A stretch of DNA of 12,945 nt from CAJVXI01 sp036444215 (GTDB lineage Bacteria > Patescibacteriota > Minisyncoccia > UBA6257 > UBA9933). Positions 6,032-12,516 of the stretch are shown in pieces. The translations under genes and the position numbers were made by a program. The notes beneath the pieces were generated by a model. It was not told where the DNA came from. It did no database searches and saw only the letters and a program-made list of their open reading frames with translations. Within the stretch, counting starts at the first letter, position 1, and every line of letters starts with the position of its first letter. The stretch lies in the NCBI GenBank assembly GCA_036444215.1, contig JAZGAA010000036.1:1-12945 (forward strand), given 5' to 3'.

Positions 6032-7810
6032 CTAAACTACCTCAGATTGGTAGCATTTTTCACAGTAAACTATCTCCTTTCTGTCAGGCGAATAAGTGGT
6101 TTCAAACTCGTTGGGACAATGTTCTTTTCCATGCTGATGTTCTATTGTGTTTTTATAAACTCCATTTTCTGAGTTTTCTCCCGCGCATTGGCATTTTCGG
6201 TGCCAGAGTTTGAGAGGATTTCTTTGTTTGATTCTTTGGTAATGTCTGCAGTTGGGGCATAATCTGGGCAGAGGAAGGTTCATTTTTTTGTAGAATTCAA
6301 GCTCTTTTTCAATGATTTTGAAGCCAAAAGTACATTGTTCATTGCATTCGCCTTGATGTTCACATTCAATGGTTTTTCCAATAATAGAATCTTCTACATC
6401 TTTTATGTGGTCAGGTAGTTTGTTATTTGGGATTTGGATTTTGATATTTCTTTCATCTGGATCTTTCCATGAATAACCCTCCTTTATTGCCTGTTCTTTG
6501 GTTAGAGGAAAGTATTCTTGGGCAATAGTTTCATTGTATGCGAATGGAGATAGTTCTATAGGGAAAAATTCACCATATTTATATATTCTTCCTTGTTTGT
6601 CTATATAGGGCATTTTATTCATATATTCTATTATCTGAGGGACTAATTTTTCATATTCCTCTTTGCTGTATTGTTTGTTTAAAATACAATATCGCTTGTT
6701 TCTGAGTCCTATGCAGCCAAAGAGGTCCTTGGAAGAAATGATAAGATATGAACATTGGATATTAATATTATTACTCCAAATCTTTTTAGAAAATAAAATA
6801 TTAGAGCCAGATACTACACTGCAAGAGTCATAGCATAATTCGCTGTTTTTGCTTATATGACAAACACTTTGGATGTCTTTTGGTCCATCAAAAGCTAACC
6901 ATAAATCGTTTATGTTTTCTAAATTATTATGGGCGTCAAAAGTAGATAAACAATTTCTGGAATTTTTTATATTGTCACCCGTACAATTATAAGAACCTAT
7001 TATCATTGCGTATCTATGCAGATACTTCAGCTTTATCTCATTAAATTTTTCTTTTAATTCAGAAAGGTTTGTAAAACTTCCTAAATTCATCTTTCCTATC
7101 TGTTTTTTATATTCTTCCTTTAAATATGGTTTATTGAATATATGATATGACTTATTACGTAAACCAACACAGCCAAAACAATCAGAACAATTATGGCAAT
7201 CGTATAGAAAAGCTGAATCGCGACAATTATTAGCATATCGGCTGAAAAATACTTTATAACAGTTATCACAATCCACTAAACCATAACTTAATTCACTTTT
7301 AAAAGTCCAATAAAGATCTAGACAGTCTTTGCAATAAAAATTAAAAGTAGAATAAAAACAATCTTCATTAAAATCACCGCCAAAAACCAAATAACAATTT
7401 TTATTTTCTTGGGTTGAATGGCAATAATCGCTATTAACAGCATTTTCATTAATCAAAGCCATTTGAGGAACACTAAGCCAAAGTTTTTTAAATTGTTCAA
7501 AAAATGATTTACTAAAATCATAATTTTTACCATATTCCACTGACTCCCATTTATCACTCCACCAACATTTTTGACAATAAACTGTATATGGGCTGTCTTT
7601 ATGGTAAATACTAATAATATCAGCTTTGCACAAATTACATTTTCTTTTATATAAACTTCTTTCATTTCTAAAAACCATCCTTCTTTGCATTCTACACTCC
7701 GGACAAAAAGTAGGCGCCGGGACCTTAATTTTCTCATAAAATTCAAAATCTTCCGGTTCTATAACAAACTTCTTTTTACAATTCTGACAATTGCGAGCTT
7801 CTTGAGTCAT
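6032..7810 (-). CDS. Uncharacterised cysteine-rich protein with a zinc-ribbon module at each end
   Basis: The 592-residue protein has no function I can assign. An N-terminal module has cysteine pairs C8/C11, C36/C39, C58/C61 and C79/C82. The C-terminal module repeats its pattern: C489/C493, C518/C521, C540/C542 and C583/C586, with matching text (FEFYEKIKVPAPTFCPECR against LEFYKKMNLPLPRLCPNCR). The middle (about 126-390) is rich in Cys, Asn, Tyr and Ser and looks like a beta-solenoid; it has an internal repeat, FGCVGLRNKSYHIFNKPY (212-229) and FGCIGLRNKRYCILNKQY (364-381). A conserved-looking SPFAYNETIAQEYFPLTKEQA segment follows (421-441). There is no signal peptide or membrane span, so it is probably cytoplasmic. 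I recall similar proteins as frequent in Parcubacteria, sometimes labelled CaiB/BaiF without good reason. It splits rpsJ from rplC. Nucleic-acid or protein binding through the ribbons is plausible but unproven. Confidence 0.9.
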   Translation of the reverse strand: MTQEARNCQNCKKKFVIEPEDFEFYEKIKVPAPTFCPECRMQRRMVFRNERSLYKRKCNLCKADIISIYHKDSPYTVYCQKCWWSDKWESVEYGKNYDFSKSFFEQFKKLWLSVPQMALINENAVNSDYCHSTQENKNCYLVFGGDFNEDCFYSTFNFYCKDCLDLYWTFKSELSYGLVDCDNCYKVFFSRYANNCRDSAFLYDCHNCSDCFGCVGLRNKSYHIFNKPYLKEEYKKQIGKMNLGSFTNLSELKEKFNEIKLKYLHRYAMIIGSYNCTGDNIKNSRNCLSTFDAHNNLENINDLWLAFDGPKDIQSVCHISKNSELCYDSCSVVSGSNILFSKKIWSNNINIQCSYLIISSKDLFGCIGLRNKRYCILNKQYSKEEYEKLVPQIIEYMNKMPYIDKQGRIYKYGEFFPIELSPFAYNETIAQEYFPLTKEQAIKEGYSWKDPDERNIKIQIPNNKLPDHIKDVEDSIIGKTIECEHQGECNEQCTFGFKIIEKELEFYKKMNLPLPRLCPNCRHYQRIKQRNPLKLWHRKCQCAGENSENGVYKNTIEHQHGKEHCPNEFETTYSPDRKEIVYCEKCYQSEVV

Positions 7811-7823
7811 AAAAATATTTTAA

Positions 7824-7851
7824 ATTATCAAACACCAAATATCAACATCAA
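7824..7851 (-). promoter_or_regulatory. Possible promoter of the cysteine-rich gene
   Basis: On the minus strand TTGATG (7851-7846), a 16-bp spacer and GATAAT (7829-7824) resemble sigma-70 elements (4/6 and 5/6 matches). The start codon follows 13 bp after the -10, so the transcript would be nearly leaderless. The region is A/T-rich and made of repeat words, so a chance match is quite possible. A separate promoter is needed if the 8024-8061 terminator is efficient. Confidence 0.35.
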
Positions 7852-7857
7852 ATATCA
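7824..7857. repeat. Heptad repeat array upstream of the cysteine-rich gene
   Basis: The plus strand reads as consecutive units ATTATCA, AACACCA, AATATCA, ACATCA and AATATCA: four heptamers and one hexamer, each ending in CA. The array ends inside the 28-bp palindrome that begins at 7856. The period matches the two heptad arrays in the tuf leader, although the word is different. Confidence 0.6.
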
Positions 7858-8010
7858 GGTGTTATAGTTAACTATAACACCTGCTTTCAGTAAACTGTGG
7901 CGGCGCTATAGTTGACTATAGCGCTCTATCCAAATAGAGCGTTCTGTCACGTCATAGCGCTCTAACATAACAGAACGCTTCAACGTATTGAAGCAGTGTG
8001 TTAGTTAACT
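7856..8010. repeat. Cluster of five palindromes between rpsJ and the cysteine-rich gene
   Basis: This 155-bp stretch holds no credible gene and is dominated by inverted repeats. P1 is a perfect 28-bp palindrome (7856-7883). P2 has 10-bp arms GCGCTATAGT/ACTATAGCGC (7903-7924, 2-base loop). P3 has 8-bp arms CGCTCTAT/ATAGAGCG (7922-7941). P4 has 10-bp arms AGCGTTCTGT/ACAGAACGCT (7938-7947 and 7970-7979). P5 has 7-bp arms GCTTCAA/TTGAAGC (7977-7994). P1 and P2 share a 14-bp core with one change. An 11-bp direct repeat ATAGCGCTCTA (7918-7928 and 7954-7964) lets 7935-7941 pair with either copy. TAGTTAACT occurs at 7865-7873 and again at 8002-8010. It could be a structured RNA, a small non-autonomous element or a barrier between units. 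Confidence 0.7.
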
Positions 8011-8023
8011 GATATAGTGGGAC

Positions 8024-8061
8024 AAAATAAACGGCTCAGATGTATCTGAGTCGTTTATTTT
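8024..8061 (-). terminator. Terminator hairpin directly after rpsJ
   Basis: A 17-bp stem joins 8024-8040 and 8045-8061 around the loop TGTA. It lies 1 bp after the rpsJ TAG. On the minus-strand transcript the 3' arm ends in CCGUUUAUUUU, giving the U-rich tail of an intrinsic terminator. The one imperfection is at 8034/8051, which is A-C in the minus transcript and G-U in a plus transcript. The structure may therefore act in both directions. It would end the str-tuf-rpsJ unit and isolate it from the gene that follows. Confidence 0.75.
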
Positions 8062-8062
8062 A

Positions 8063-8395
8063 CTACGTCATCTTTATTTCAATATCCACTCCGGCCGGTA
8101 AATTCAAACTTGAAAGTGATTCAATTATTTTTTGGCTTGGATTAAGGATATCTATGAGACGTTTATGAACTCTCAATTCAAATTGTTCACGCGCGTCTTT
8201 AAAGATAAAAGTTGCGCGATTAACGGTGTAGCGTTTAAATTCGGTTGGTAAAGGAATAGGCCCGACCACTTCGGCGCCATTACGAATAGCCGTATCAATA
8301 ATCTGTTTTACAGAATTATCAATTAGTTTATGGTCGTAGGACCTGATTCTTATTCTAAGTTTAGTTTGTACAACTTCCTCTTTCTTCTTTGACAT
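8063..8395 (-). CDS. rpsJ: 30S ribosomal protein S10 (uS10)
   Basis: S10 is part of the small-subunit head; in many bacteria it also joins NusB in transcription antitermination. The 110-residue product has a short lysine-rich lead, then TKLRIRIRSYDHKLIDNSVKQIIDTA, GPIPLPTEFKRYTVNRATF and the end QFELRVHKRLIDILNPSQKII, all family signatures. It starts 25 bp after tuf. In most bacteria rpsJ begins the S10 operon and is followed directly by rplC. Here it is followed by a terminator and an unrelated gene, so it appears to belong with the str unit. Confidence 0.98.
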   Translation of the reverse strand: MSKKKEEVVQTKLRIRIRSYDHKLIDNSVKQIIDTAIRNGAEVVGPIPLPTEFKRYTVNRATFIFKDAREQFELRVHKRLIDILNPSQKIIESLSSLNLPAGVDIEIKMT

Positions 8396-8420
8396 AACAA
8401 AGAACTACTTTAGTCAATGG

Positions 8421-9620
8421 TTATTTGTTTATTTTGGTAACTACTCCCGCGCCTACCGTCTTGCCTCCTTCACGGATTGCGAATCTTTGTTTTTCTTCTA
8501 AGGCCACTGGAGCGATTAATTTAACTGATAGATTAACTGTGTCGCCGGGCATTACCATCTCCATCCCTTCGGGTAAAATCACTTCGCCGGTTACATCAGT
8601 AGTTCTAATGTAGAACTGCGGTTTATAACCTTTGAAGAAAGGAGTGTGGCGTCCGCCTTCCTCTTTGGCAAGCACGTAAACCTCGGCGTCAAATTCAGTA
8701 TGAGGAGTAACGCTGCCGGGCTTAGCAATAACTTGACCGCGTTCAACGTCTTCTTTTTTAACGCCTCTCAAGAGAATCCCGACGTTGTCGCCGGCTCTTC
8801 CTTCATCAAGTAATTTATTAAACATTTCAATGCCTGTAACAATGGTTTTCTGAGTCGGCTTCATACCGATAATTTCAATTTCTTCGTTAACCTTAACAAT
8901 GCCGCGTTCAACTCTTCCGGTCACCACTGTTCCTCTGCCCTCAATTGAGAAAATGTCTTCAACTGGCATCAAGAACGGCTTATCGGTTTCTCTTGTCGGC
9001 TCCGGAATATATTCGTCAAGCGCTTTAATTAATTCCAAAATTGGCTTAGCTGTCTCATCATCAGCGGATTTTGCTTCCAATGACTTAAGAGCTGAACCCC
9101 TGATAATCGGGGTTTCATCTCCTGGGAAATTATATTTCTTCAGAAGTTCCCTGATTTCGGCCTCAACCAAATCTATTAACTCAGGGTCGTCAACCTGGTC
9201 AACTTTGTTAAGAAAAACTATAACTGACGGTACGCCAACTTGACGGGCTAAAAGAATATGCTCCCGGGTCTGAGGCATCGGGCCGTCAGCTGCTGAAACC
9301 ACTAAAACCGCGCCGTCCATCTGAGCGGCGCCGGTAATCATATTCTTAATGTAGTCGGCATGCCCTGGGGCATCAATATGGGCATAATGCCGTTTTTCTG
9401 ATTGATATTCAGAATGGTGAAGAGCAATTGTAATACCACGAGCTTTTTCTTCCGGAGCATTGTCAATTTGGTCAACTGATTCTTCTTTTTCAACCAAACC
9501 TTTCAATTTAAGAATATGCATGATTGCCGCGGTTAAAGTTGTTTTACCGTGGTCAACGTGACCGATAGTACCAACATTAATATGCGGCTTATCTCTCTCA
9601 AATTTTGCTTTCTCAGCCAT
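8421..9620 (-). CDS. tuf: Translation elongation factor Tu
   Basis: EF-Tu brings aminoacyl-tRNA to the ribosome as a GTP complex. The 399-residue protein has three domains. The GTPase domain shows GHVDHGKT (20-27), RGITIA (61-66), DAPGH (83-87, with the catalytic His87 equivalent to E. coli His84) and NKVD (138-141). Domain II includes FSIEGRGTVVTGRVERG, and domain III includes RHTPFFKGYKPQFYIRTTDVTG. The usual DCPGH is DAPGH here, so the thiol at E. coli Cys81 is absent. The gene has its own promoter (9710-9738) and a leader containing heptad repeats. Confidence 0.99.
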   Translation of the reverse strand: MAEKAKFERDKPHINVGTIGHVDHGKTTLTAAIMHILKLKGLVEKEESVDQIDNAPEEKARGITIALHHSEYQSEKRHYAHIDAPGHADYIKNMITGAAQMDGAVLVVSAADGPMPQTREHILLARQVGVPSVIVFLNKVDQVDDPELIDLVEAEIRELLKKYNFPGDETPIIRGSALKSLEAKSADDETAKPILELIKALDEYIPEPTRETDKPFLMPVEDIFSIEGRGTVVTGRVERGIVKVNEEIEIIGMKPTQKTIVTGIEMFNKLLDEGRAGDNVGILLRGVKKEDVERGQVIAKPGSVTPHTEFDAEVYVLAKEEGGRHTPFFKGYKPQFYIRTTDVTGEVILPEGMEMVMPGDTVNLSVKLIAPVALEEKQRFAIREGGKTVGAGVVTKINK

Positions 9621-9622
9621 AA

Positions 9623-9697
9623 CTGACTTACGACTTACAACTTGCGACTTACGACTTATTTTTTATTTTGTCATTAGTCGTTGGTCGTTAGTCGTTG
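9623..9697. repeat. Two 7-bp-period arrays in the tuf leader
   Basis: Array 1 (9623-9657, plus strand) is five heptamers: CTGACTT, ACGACTT, ACAACTT, GCGACTT, ACGACTT. It ends 2 bp before the tuf start codon. Array 2 (9670-9697) is four heptamers: GTCATTA, GTCGTTG, GTCGTTA, GTCGTTG. The words of the two arrays are approximately complementary (CGACTTA against TAGTCG), so the leader RNA could fold array against array. Both lie downstream of the promoter and would be transcribed. No Shine-Dalgarno sequence for tuf is present besides this. Confidence 0.75.
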
Positions 9698-9709
9698 GTT
9701 AATTTATTA

Positions 9710-9738
9710 AGTTTATACAGGAATACTATTAATGTCAA
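9710..9738 (-). promoter_or_regulatory. Sigma-70-type promoter of tuf
   Basis: A perfect TTGACA (-35, 9738-9733) is followed after 17 bp by TAAACT (9715-9710). A closer match, TATAAA (9717-9712), lies at a 15-bp spacing. The leader to the tuf ATG would be about 80 bases. The -35 shares its first base with the foot of the three-way-junction repeat. It resembles the promoter at 5994-6022 before rplC, which supports both calls. Confidence 0.65.
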
Positions 9739-9807
9739 CCCCGTTAGAAATCCGATTTGTTTTTAACAAATCGGCAGACGCCTCAGGCGTCTTATTTCTA
9801 ACGGGGT
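9738..9807. repeat. 70-bp inverted repeat folding as a perfect three-way junction
   Basis: A 14-bp outer stem pairs 9738-9751 with 9794-9807 without mismatch (ACCCCGTTAGAAAT / ATTTCTAACGGGGT). It encloses two hairpins: 9752-9774 (9-bp stem, 5-base loop) and 9776-9792 (AGACGCC / GGCGTCT, loop TCA). Only positions 9775 and 9793 are unpaired at the junction. There is no uridine tract on either strand, so it is not a standard intrinsic terminator. It lies between fusA and the tuf promoter. The perfect pairing suggests a recent element or strong selection on the fold; it may stop transcription, be an RNA processing site, or be a MITE-like repeat. Confidence 0.7.
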
Positions 9808-9899
9808 CAATATCTCCCTCTGTTTTGTCTCGACCATTTTTTTAATTCTTCATTATTTTTAATAATATTAGCAAATTTTTCATACTCTTGCCAAGTCAT
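9807..9899 (-). CDS. Possible 30-residue small protein coupled to fusA
   Basis: The ATG (9899-9897) shares its A with the fusA stop, giving TGATG, a common coupling arrangement. Thirty codons follow before TGA at 9809-9807. The peptide begins MTWQEYEKFANIIKNNEEL and ends WSRQNRGRY: charged, with a possible helix, no signal and no membrane span. I do not recognise it. The TGA ends exactly at the outer edge of the three-way-junction repeat, so the ORF could be the start of a longer gene cut off by insertion of that element, or a chance ORF. Confidence 0.4.
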   Translation of the reverse strand: MTWQEYEKFANIIKNNEELKKWSRQNRGRY

Positions 9900-12040
9900 C
9901 ACCTCTTCCCTTCTATTATCATCTGGGTAATATTATTTGGCACTGTTTCATAATGGTCAAATTCCATTGTAAAACTTCCCCGACCTTGAGTCATTGACCT
10001 TAGTTTTGTGGCATAACCGAACATTTCAGCTAACGGAACTTTGGCGTCAACAACTTTAATATTTGCCCTGTCTCCCATTGATTCAATTCTGGCTCGTTTG
10101 GCATTGAGATCGCCGGTGATATCGCCAAGAAATTCCACTGGCATAATCACTTGAATCTTCATTACCGGTTCTAAAATAACCGGCTGGGCTCTTTTAGCTG
10201 CCTCTTGAAAAGCCATTGAACCGGCAATTTTAAAGGCCGCTTCTGAAGAGTCAACATCATGAAAAGAACCGTCAAAAAGAGTCGCCTCAACGTCAGTCAC
10301 CGGATATCCGGCCAAAATTCCTTTATTTATCGCCTCTTTAACGCCCTTTTCAACAGCCGAAATAAACTCTTGAGGAATAATTCCGCCTTTTATTTTATTA
10401 ACAAAAACAAACCCTTTGCCTCTTTCTAAGCTGTTTACCTTTAACCAGACATGACCATACTGACCGCGACCTCCTGACTGACGAATATATTTTCCTTCGG
10501 CTTCAGCGCTTCCTTTAATTGTTTCCCGATAAGCAACCTGAGGCCGGCCAATATTCGCTTCAACATTAAATTCACGTTTCATTCTCTCAACAAGAATTTC
10601 CAAGTGAAGTTCTCCCATACCGGAGATAATCGTCTCGCCGGTATCCAGGTCTCCGCTAATTTTAAAAGTCGGGTCCTCTTCGGCTAAACGCCTCATCGCT
10701 ATTCCCATTTTCTCCTGGTCCGCTTTTGTCTTAGGTTCAATTCTGATGGAAATAACCGGTTCCGGAAAAGTAATCTGTTCCAAAATAATCGGACTACCTG
10801 GCTCGCAAAGAGTGTCGCCAGTGGTAGTTCCTTTTAATCCGACAATGGCTCCCAAGTCGCCGGCATACATCTCTTCCACTTCTTCTCTTTTGTCAGCGTG
10901 CATCCTGACAATTCTGCCGATTCGTTCCTGATTATTTTTGGTTGAATTCAAAACATAACTCCCCCGCTTAATAGCGCCGCTGTAAACTCTAAAATAAGTC
11001 AAACTACCGACAAAAGGGTCGGTGGCAATTTTAAAAGCCAAAGCGGTAAATAACTCATCATCTTTTGGTTGACGGATAATTTCTTCGTTAGTTTTCGGAT
11101 TAACGCCTTTAATCGGTTTTAATTCTGATAAATCCAAAGGTGACGGCAGATAATCCAAAACCGCGTCAAGTATCAACTGAACTCCTTTGTTTTTTAAAGC
11201 CGAACCGCAAAGCACCGGAATTAATTTGTTGTCTATGGTGGCTTTTCTTAAAACCCGACGAAGTTCATCATTGGAAATTTCCTGGCCATCCAGATATTTC
11301 GCCATTAAATCTTCTTCATGCTCAACAATTTTTTCAACTAAAATATGCCTCTGTTTTTCCGCTTCTTCTTTAAGGTTGTCAGGAATCTCTTTTTTAATAA
11401 TTTTCTCGCCGTGCTCACCTTCAAAATTAAAGGCCTTCATTCCAATCAAATCAATAACTCCTTCAAAATTGGTTTCTAAACCGATTGGCAGCTGGATTGC
11501 AACAGCATTGGGATTAAGACGTTCCTGAATGGAACGAAAAGAATTTTTAAAACTTGCTCCCATTCGGTCAAGTTTATTGATAAAGCAAATTCTCGGCACT
11601 CTATACTTATCTGCCTGATGCCAAACGGTTTCTGATTGCGGCTCTACTCCGGCAACACCGTCAAAAACCACTACCCCGCCGTCCAAAACCCGCAAAGACC
11701 TCTCAACCTCAACTGTAAAATCAACGTGGCCGGGCGTATCAATAATGTTAATCCGATACTCATTGGTTTGGCGAATTTTCTGTTTTTCTTTGTCATCAGT
11801 AATGTTCTGTAAAAGCCGTGACAACATCCAGAAACAAGTTGTGGCGGCTGAAGTAATAGTAATTCCACGCTCCTGCTCTTGTTCCATCCAGTCCATAATT
11901 GCTTGGCCTTCATGAACTTCGCCAATTTTATGAGAAATTCCGGTGTAAAAAAGAAACCTCTCTGTGACGGTGGTTTTTCCGGCATCAATATGAGCAATGA
12001 TGCCTATGTCTCTATACTTCTCAAGTGGGTATTGACGCAT
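9899..12040 (-). CDS. fusA: Translation elongation factor G
   Basis: EF-G drives translocation on the ribosome and, with the recycling factor, subunit splitting. The 713-residue protein has AHIDAGKT (16-23), RGITI (58-62), DTPGH (101-105) and NKLD (155-158), then the usual later domains: TDPFVGSLTYFRVYSG (domain II), GMGELHLEILVERMKREF (domain III), SGGRGQYGHVWLKV (domain IV) and VPLAEMFGYATKLRSMTQGR (domain V). Compared with E. coli, about 14 extra residues lie between FW (70-71) and RINIIDTPGH, next to switch I. It starts 6 bp after rpsG, in the standard str order. Confidence 0.99.
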   Translation of the reverse strand: MRQYPLEKYRDIGIIAHIDAGKTTVTERFLFYTGISHKIGEVHEGQAIMDWMEQEQERGITITSAATTCFWMLSRLLQNITDDKEKQKIRQTNEYRINIIDTPGHVDFTVEVERSLRVLDGGVVVFDGVAGVEPQSETVWHQADKYRVPRICFINKLDRMGASFKNSFRSIQERLNPNAVAIQLPIGLETNFEGVIDLIGMKAFNFEGEHGEKIIKKEIPDNLKEEAEKQRHILVEKIVEHEEDLMAKYLDGQEISNDELRRVLRKATIDNKLIPVLCGSALKNKGVQLILDAVLDYLPSPLDLSELKPIKGVNPKTNEEIIRQPKDDELFTALAFKIATDPFVGSLTYFRVYSGAIKRGSYVLNSTKNNQERIGRIVRMHADKREEVEEMYAGDLGAIVGLKGTTTGDTLCEPGSPIILEQITFPEPVISIRIEPKTKADQEKMGIAMRRLAEEDPTFKISGDLDTGETIISGMGELHLEILVERMKREFNVEANIGRPQVAYRETIKGSAEAEGKYIRQSGGRGQYGHVWLKVNSLERGKGFVFVNKIKGGIIPQEFISAVEKGVKEAINKGILAGYPVTDVEATLFDGSFHDVDSSEAAFKIAGSMAFQEAAKRAQPVILEPVMKIQVIMPVEFLGDITGDLNAKRARIESMGDRANIKVVDAKVPLAEMFGYATKLRSMTQGRGSFTMEFDHYETVPNNITQMIIEGKR

Positions 12041-12046
12041 AACTTC

Positions 12047-12514
12047 TTATCTTGCGAAATGTGCAAATGCCCTATTGGCTTCTGCCATCCTGCGAACATT
12101 TTCTTTCTTTTTAATAGCCGCGCCTTCGTTCTTGGATGCCATAATTAATTCATCGGCTAATTTTCGTGCCATTGGTTTTCCTTTGCGTGACCTGGCAGCT
12201 TCAAGAATCCAGTGGCAAGCCAAAAAAAATCTCCGTTCCGGCCTGACTTCTCTTGGCACTTGATAATTGGCACCGCCGACCCGGCGCGAAATCACTTCCA
12301 ATAATGGTGAAGTGTTAGTAATCGCTTTTTCAAAAACCGAAAGCGGTTCCTGCTTTGTTTCTTTTTTTATGTTTTCAAAAGCACCATAAAAAACTTTTTC
12401 CGCTGTTGATTTTTTTCCGCCTTCCATTAAATAATTAATAAATCTGCCAACCGCAATGTTGTCATATTGAATATCAGGATTATGTTGTTTTTTGTATTTA
12501 CGCTTTTTTCTCAT
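12047..12514 (-). CDS. rpsG: 30S ribosomal protein S7 (uS7)
   Basis: S7 starts assembly of the small-subunit head and lies by the E site; in E. coli it represses the str operon. The 155-residue product contains GRFINYLMEGGKKSTAEKVF, FEKAITNTSPLLEVISRRVGG, the beta-hairpin ANYQVPREVRPERR, and the C-terminal KENVRRMAEANRAFAHFAR. Length matches the family. It starts 2 bp after the rpsL stop and is followed after 6 bp by fusA. Confidence 0.99.
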   Translation of the reverse strand: MRKKRKYKKQHNPDIQYDNIAVGRFINYLMEGGKKSTAEKVFYGAFENIKKETKQEPLSVFEKAITNTSPLLEVISRRVGGANYQVPREVRPERRFFLACHWILEAARSRKGKPMARKLADELIMASKNEGAAIKKKENVRRMAEANRAFAHFAR

Positions 12515-12516
12515 CG

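Noticed and set aside
7453..7746. Minus-strand ORF of 97 codons in a second frame of the cysteine-rich gene
   Set aside because: The main frame shows a duplicated cysteine pattern, which the alternative frame does not.
7906..7968. Twenty-codon minus-strand ORF (MLERYDVTERSIWIERYSQL) in the palindrome cluster
   Set aside because: Its apparent repeats (ERY...ERY) follow from the direct and inverted DNA repeats, and it has no initiation signal.
7961..8006. Integron attC-like layout: TCTAAC, a hairpin, then GTTAGTT
   Set aside because: The core sites do not fully match the RYYYAAC and GTTRRRY consensus, the internal arms are short, and no integrase or cassette is present.
6032..8023. Insertion sequence carrying the cysteine-rich gene
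   Set aside because: I found no transposase motif, no terminal inverted repeats bounding the gene and no target duplication; the palindromes are all on one side.
8899..9243. Plus-strand ORF of 114 codons inside tuf
   Set aside because: It is the complement of the conserved EF-Tu frame, has no recognisable domain and no start signals.
9623..9697. CRISPR array
   Set aside because: Units are 7 bp and contiguous, without unique spacers of regular length, and no cas genes are present.
9899..9901. Alternative genetic code with TGA as a sense codon (as in Gracilibacteria)
   Set aside because: TGA ends rplC, rplD and fusA at their expected lengths, and no in-frame TGA occurs within the conserved genes.
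11187..11528. Plus-strand ORF of 113 codons inside fusA, with others at 11140-11373 and 11879-12148
   Set aside because: These overlap one another and the EF-G frame and look like composition shadows.
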